Under the pieces are notes generated by a model, which saw only the letters and a list, made by a program, of their open reading frames with translations, made no database searches and was not told the origin of the DNA. From Roseomonas alba (GTDB taxonomy: Bacteria > Pseudomonadota > Alphaproteobacteria > Acetobacterales > Acetobacteraceae): DNA of 64,000 bases. Location: assembly GCF_019430885.1 (NCBI RefSeq), contig NZ_JAHYBZ010000002.1, positions 248,001 through 312,000 of the forward strand. The letters are read 5' to 3'. The translations under genes were made by a program, and so were the position numbers. How positions within the stretch are numbered: the first letter of the stretch is position 1; each line of letters starts with the position of its first letter. This document shows, piece after piece, positions 60,296 through 64,000 of this stretch.

Positions 60296-60799
60296 ATGCC
60301 GCAGGTCACGCTGACCGTGAACGGCCAGACCCATACGGCGGAGGTGGAGGGCCGGACCCTCCTGGTGGAGCTCCTGCGGGAGACGTTGCGCCTCACCGGC
60401 ACGCATGTCGGCTGCGATACCAGCCAGTGCGGCGCCTGCGTGGTGCATATGAACGGTGAGAGCGTGAAGTCCTGCACCACCCTCGCGGTGATGGCGGATG
60501 GCGCGAGCGTCACGACCATCGAGGGCCTCGCCAAGGCCGATGGCACGCTGCACCCGATGCAGGAAGCCTTCCGCGAATATCATGCGCTGCAGTGCGGCTT
60601 CTGCACGCCGGGGATGGTGATGTCCGCCATCGACCTGGTGGAGAAGCACCCCGAGGGGCTGAGCGAGCAGGAGATCCGCGAGGGCCTCGAAGGGAATCTC
60701 TGCCGCTGCACGGGCTACCACAACATCGTCAAGGCGATCGCCGCCGCGGCCGATGTGATGCACGGCAAGCGCAGCGAGATCGCGAGCGCGGCGGAGTAA
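60296..60799 (+). CDS. 2Fe-2S subunit of a CoxL-type molybdenum hydroxylase (CoxS-like)
   Basis: A 167-residue iron-sulfur subunit. The plant-type 2Fe-2S cluster is bound by [12 protein letters not shown] and the later Cys of SCTTLAV; the second, helical cluster domain has [12 protein letters not shown] and [13 protein letters not shown]. It passes electrons from the molybdenum centre to the FAD subunit. It is the first gene of a small-large-medium set; ribosome site GGGAG lies before the ATG. Confidence 0.95.
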   Translation: MPQVTLTVNGQTHTAEVEGRTLLVELLRETLRLTGTHVGCDTSQCGACVVHMNGESVKSCTTLAVMADGASVTTIEGLAKADGTLHPMQEAFREYHALQCGFCTPGMVMSAIDLVEKHPEGLSEQEIREGLEGNLCRCTGYHNIVKAIAAAADVMHGKRSEIASAAE

Positions 60800-60901
60800 C
60801 GCCGCGCCCCGGGCGCGGTCGCGCGCCCCAATCCAAGCCATCGCCGGCCACGGGGGCCAACCCCGGGCCGAACAGACAAAACCCCGGGGAGGGGATCGGA
60901 C

Positions 60902-63292
60902 ATGAACGAGGTGGTACCGTTCGAGGGCATCGGCGCCAGCGTGCGCCGCAAGGAGGATTTCCGCTTCCTCCAGGGCCACGGCGCCTATACGGACGATTTC
61001 AACCGGCAAGGCCAGCTTCACGCGTGGATCCTGCGCAGCCCGCATGCGCATGCACGGATCAGGTCGGTCGACACCGCGGCCGCGGCGGGCATGCCCGGCG
61101 TCGTCGCGGTCTTCACCGGTGCGGACATGGTGAAGGACGCGCTGGGCGGGCTGCCCTGCGGCTGGCAGATCCACAACAAGGACGGCTCGCCCATGGCCGA
61201 GCCGCCGCATCCCGTCATCGCGCATGAGAAGGTGCGCCATGTCGGCGATCCGGTGGCCGTGGCCATCGCCGCGACGCGCCAGCAGGCACGCGACGCGGCC
61301 GAGGCCATCGTCGTCGAGTACGACGTGCTGCCGGCGGTGGCGACCATGGCGGCCGCGCTGAAGCCCGGTGCGCCCGCGGTGCATGACGATGTGCCGGGCA
61401 ACCTCTGCTATGACTGGCATATCGGCGACAAGGCGGTACTGGATGCGGCCTTCGCCAAGGCCGCGAAGATCGTCTCCCTGGACCTGGTGAACAACCGGCT
61501 CATCCCGAATGCGATGGAGCCGCGGGCTGCGCTCGGCGAATACGATCGCACCACGGGCGACTACACGCTGCACACCACCAGCCAGAACCCGCATGTGATC
61601 CGGCTGCTGATGGGCGCGAATGTCCTGCACATCCCGGAATCGAAGCTGCGTGTCGTCGCCCCCGATGTCGGCGGCGGCTTCGGGTCCAAGATCTACCACT
61701 ATGCCGAGGAAGCCATCGTCACCTGGTCGGCCGGCAAGCTCGGCCGGCCGGTGAAGTGGGTGGCCGACCGCACCGAATCCTTCATGTCGGATGCGCATGG
61801 GCGCGACCACGTCTCGAAGGCGGACCTCGCCCTGGACGCGAACGGGAAGATCCTCGGGCTGAAGGTGCATACCTACGCGAATATGGGCGCCTATCTGTCC
61901 ACCTTCGCGCCCTGCGTGCCGACCTATCTCTACGCCACGCTGCTCGCCGGCACCTACACCACGCCGGTGATCTATTGCGAGGTGAAGGCCGTCTTCACCA
62001 ACACCGTGCCGGTCGATGCCTATCGCGGGGCAGGGCGGCCGGAGGCGACCTTCCTGCTGGAACGGCTGATGGATGTCGCGGCGAAGGAGACGGGCATCGA
62101 CCGCGTCGAACTGCGCCGGCGCAACTTCATCCCCAATGATGCCTTCCCCTATCAGACGCCCGTGGCGCTGCAGTACGATTCCGGCAACTACACCGCGACG
62201 CTCGACCAGGCGCTGGCGGTCGCCGATTGGGCCGGGTTCGAAGCCCGCCGCGCGGAAGCGGCGAAGCGTGGCAAGCTGCGCGGCATTGGCTGCTCCACCT
62301 ACCTCGAAGCCTGCGGCATCGCGCCATCGGCGGTGGTCGGGTCACTCGGTGCGCGGGCCGGCCTTTATGAGGTCGGCACCATCCGCGTGCATCCCACGGG
62401 CAGCGTCACCGTGCTGACCGGCGCGCACAGCCACGGGCAGGGGCATGAGACAACCTTCGCCCAGCTCGTTGCCGACAAGCTCGGCGTGCCGACGGCGCAG
62501 GTCGACATCGTCCATGGCGACACGGCCAAGGTGCCCTTCGGCATGGGCACCTATGGTTCCCGGTCGTTGGCGGTCGGCGGGTCCGCGATGATGAAGGCGA
62601 TGGACAAGATCATCGCCAAGGGCAAGCGCATCGCCGCCCATCTGATGGAAGCCGATGTCGACGACATCGAGTTCGAGCGCGGCACCTTCCGCGTCGCCGG
62701 CACCGACAAGACCAAGGCGCTGGTGGACATCTCGGTCGCGGCCTATGTGCCGCACAACTACCCGATCGAGGAGCTCGAGCCGGGCCTGGAGGAAACCGCC
62801 TTCTACGACCCCAAGAACTTCACCTATCCCGGCGGCTGCCATATCGCCGAGGTCGAGATCGACCCGGAGACAGGCAAGGTGTCGATGGTGAACTTCACCG
62901 CGGTCGACGATGTGGGGCGCGTCATCAACCCGATGATCGTGGAAGGCCAGGTGCAGGGCGGCATCGCGCAGGGCATCGGCCAGGCGCTGCTTGAAACCTG
63001 CGTGTATGACGCGGACGGGCAGCTCCTGTCCGGGTCGATGATGGACTACACCATGCCGCGCGCGGATGACCTCGCGCCGGTCTCGGTCGCGACGCACACC
63101 ACGCTCTGCACCCACAATCCGCTGGGGGTGAAGGGCTGCGGGGAGGTGGGGGCGATCGGCTCACCGCCCGCCGTCATCAATGCCGTGGTGGATGCGCTGC
63201 GCGACTTCAACGTGAGGACCCTGGACATGCCGGCAACGCCGGCCAAGATCTGGGGCATCATCAATGGCGGCCGCGCCATGGCGGCGGAGTAG
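60902..63292 (+). CDS. Molybdopterin-binding large subunit of the xanthine dehydrogenase/CoxL family, form II
   Basis: A 796-residue catalytic subunit. The fold starts with [20 protein letters not shown], the molybdopterin loop includes [14 protein letters not shown], and the catalytic glutamate lies in the end segment [15 protein letters not shown]. The active-site loop reads AYRGAGR. CO dehydrogenases of form I have AYxCSFR, so this is form II, a group that hydroxylates aromatic, heterocyclic or aldehyde substrates. It should not be called CO dehydrogenase without a test. It is 102 bases after the small subunit. Confidence 0.93.
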   Translation: MNEVVPFEGIGASVRRKEDFRFLQGHGAYTDDFNRQGQLHAWILRSPHAHARIRSVDTAAAAGMPGVVAVFTGADMVKDALGGLPCGWQIHNKDGSPMAEPPHPVIAHEKVRHVGDPVAVAIAATRQQARDAAEAIVVEYDVLPAVATMAAALKPGAPAVHDDVPGNLCYDWHIGDKAVLDAAFAKAAKIVSLDLVNNRLIPNAMEPRAALGEYDRTTGDYTLHTTSQNPHVIRLLMGANVLHIPESKLRVVAPDVGGGFGSKIYHYAEEAIVTWSAGKLGRPVKWVADRTESFMSDAHGRDHVSKADLALDANGKILGLKVHTYANMGAYLSTFAPCVPTYLYATLLAGTYTTPVIYCEVKAVFTNTVPVDAYRGAGRPEATFLLERLMDVAAKETGIDRVELRRRNFIPNDAFPYQTPVALQYDSGNYTATLDQALAVADWAGFEARRAEAAKRGKLRGIGCSTYLEACGIAPSAVVGSLGARAGLYEVGTIRVHPTGSVTVLTGAHSHGQGHETTFAQLVADKLGVPTAQVDIVHGDTAKVPFGMGTYGSRSLAVGGSAMMKAMDKIIAKGKRIAAHLMEADVDDIEFERGTFRVAGTDKTKALVDISVAAYVPHNYPIEELEPGLEETAFYDPKNFTYPGGCHIAEVEIDPETGKVSMVNFTAVDDVGRVINPMIVEGQVQGGIAQGIGQALLETCVYDADGQLLSGSMMDYTMPRADDLAPVSVATHTTLCTHNPLGVKGCGEVGAIGSPPAVINAVVDALRDFNVRTLDMPATPAKIWGIINGGRAMAAE

Positions 63293-63378
63293 GGAACCCG
63301 CGGGCCGTCCGATCGCCGTAGCGCCAAGTTGGCGCGGAGGCGTGAATCGGCCGGCCTGCGACGAAGGAGCAGAACGAG

Positions 63379-64000
63379 ATGTATGATTTCGCGTATCACA
63401 AGCCCTCCACCGTCGCGGACGCCGTGAAGCTGCTGGCCGATCCCGATGCCAAGGCGGTCTCGGGCGGGCACACGCTGATCCCGGCGCTGAAGCACCGTCT
63501 GAACAAGCCGTCGGCGCTGGTGGACCTGTCCGGTATCGCCGAGATGAAGGGCATCCGGAAGGTCGGCAACAGCATCGTCATCGGCGCCCTGACGCGCCAT
63601 GCTGAGGTGGCCGGCAGCGCCGAGGTGAAGGCGGCGATTCCCGCGCTCGCCTACCTCGCCAGCCATATCGGCGACAACCAGGTGCGCAACCGCGGCACGA
63701 TGGGCGGGTCGGTGTCCAACAACGACCCGGCGGCCGACTATCCGGCCGCCGTGCTCGGCCTCGGGGCGACGATCGTCACCTCCAAGCGGAAGATCCCGGC
63801 GGACGAGTTCTTCCTGGGCATGTTCACCACCGCGCTGGAGCAGGACGAGATCCTGACCGCGATCGAGTTCCCGATCCCGGAGAAGGCCGGCTACGCCAAG
63901 ATGAAGAACCCGGCGAGCCGCTACGTCATGGCCGGCGTCTTTGTCTGCAAGACCGGCGGCGCCGTGCGCGTGGCGGTGAACGGCGCCGGCCCCTGCGTGT
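63379..64000 (+). CDS. FAD-binding medium subunit (CoxM-like), partial at window end
   Basis: About the first 207 residues are in the window; the family length is near 265-290. The start MYDFAYHKPSTVADAVKLLA matches the family. The FAD-binding segments AVSGGHTLIPALKHRL and the IGDNQVRNRGTMGGSVSNND block are intact. It accepts electrons from the iron-sulfur subunit and passes them onward. The 3' end and any following maturation genes lie outside the window. Ribosome site GAAGGAG lies upstream of the ATG. Confidence 0.93.
   Translation, partial: MYDFAYHKPSTVADAVKLLADPDAKAVSGGHTLIPALKHRLNKPSALVDLSGIAEMKGIRKVGNSIVIGALTRHAEVAGSAEVKAAIPALAYLASHIGDNQVRNRGTMGGSVSNNDPAADYPAAVLGLGATIVTSKRKIPADEFFLGMFTTALEQDEILTAIEFPIPEKAGYAKMKNPASRYVMAGVFVCKTGGAVRVAVNGAGPCV

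Noticed and set aside
60902-63292. Naming the large subunit as carbon monoxide dehydrogenase
   Set aside because: The active-site loop is AYRGAGR and not AYxCSFR, so CO as substrate is not supported.

Overview
The window is one contiguous stretch of very GC-rich DNA with dense, strongly GC3-biased genes. Gene content points to an aerobic, soil- or water-living alphaproteobacterium, most likely of the Acetobacteraceae (Roseomonas-like). The signs are a long series of Tat-type or Sec-exported solute receptors, a pstSCAB-phoU-phoB cluster, an Anbu peptidase cluster, a form II CoxL-type molybdenum hydroxylase and very few sugar genes. This placement is inferred from gene content only; no rRNA gene or tRNA is present. 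I saw no phage, integron, insertion sequence or CRISPR array.

Layout. 1-7300: NADP-isocitrate dehydrogenase (icd), an exported metallo-beta-lactamase-fold hydrolase, a PhzS-like flavin monooxygenase, a DUF1127 protein, an enoyl-CoA hydratase, a nucleoside deoxyribosyltransferase-like protein and an arylformamidase-like hydrolase. 7300-12400: a complete branched-chain-amino-acid-type ABC importer (receptor, two permeases, two ATPases) plus a cupin. 12600-18100: phosphate uptake and control on the minus strand (pstS-C-A-B-phoU-phoB) with a candidate Pho box. 18100-25600: catabolic enzymes (enoyl-CoA hydratase, gamma-glutamyltransferase family, enolase superfamily, amidase with a small coupled partner, a TPP enzyme of the acetolactate synthase family). 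27300-30900: circularly permuted ATP-grasp, alpha-E protein and Anbu peptidase. 31000-34400: an orphan TssA-like protein, a Bug/TctC receptor, a nuclease and an M23 peptidase. 35000-38800: a TRAP transporter and a gamma-carbonic anhydrase. 38800-44000: two tandem paralogous lipoproteins and a type I secretion ABC/HlyD pair. 44200-47300: a glycosyltransferase, a structured RNA or leader, argC and a GtrA protein. 47600-59900: five consecutive peptide-type solute receptors followed by one dppBCDF set. 60300-64000: a CoxS-L-M molybdenum hydroxylase, cut by the window end.

The most unusual signal lies outside the genes. A family of composite palindromic repeats occupies the long gene-free gaps, mostly between convergent genes. 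A full copy is two inverted arms, each made of two hairpins, flanking a semi-conserved centre. In several copies a hairpin has changed on both sides so that pairing is kept, which suggests selection on the folded form. A second palindromic repeat (about 23-bp perfect arms) sits in a divergent promoter region.

Taken together the region is mainly an uptake-and-catabolism territory: five transporter classes (Liv, Pst, TctC receptor, TRAP, Dpp) interleaved with hydrolases and CoA or molybdenum enzymes that could process what is imported.
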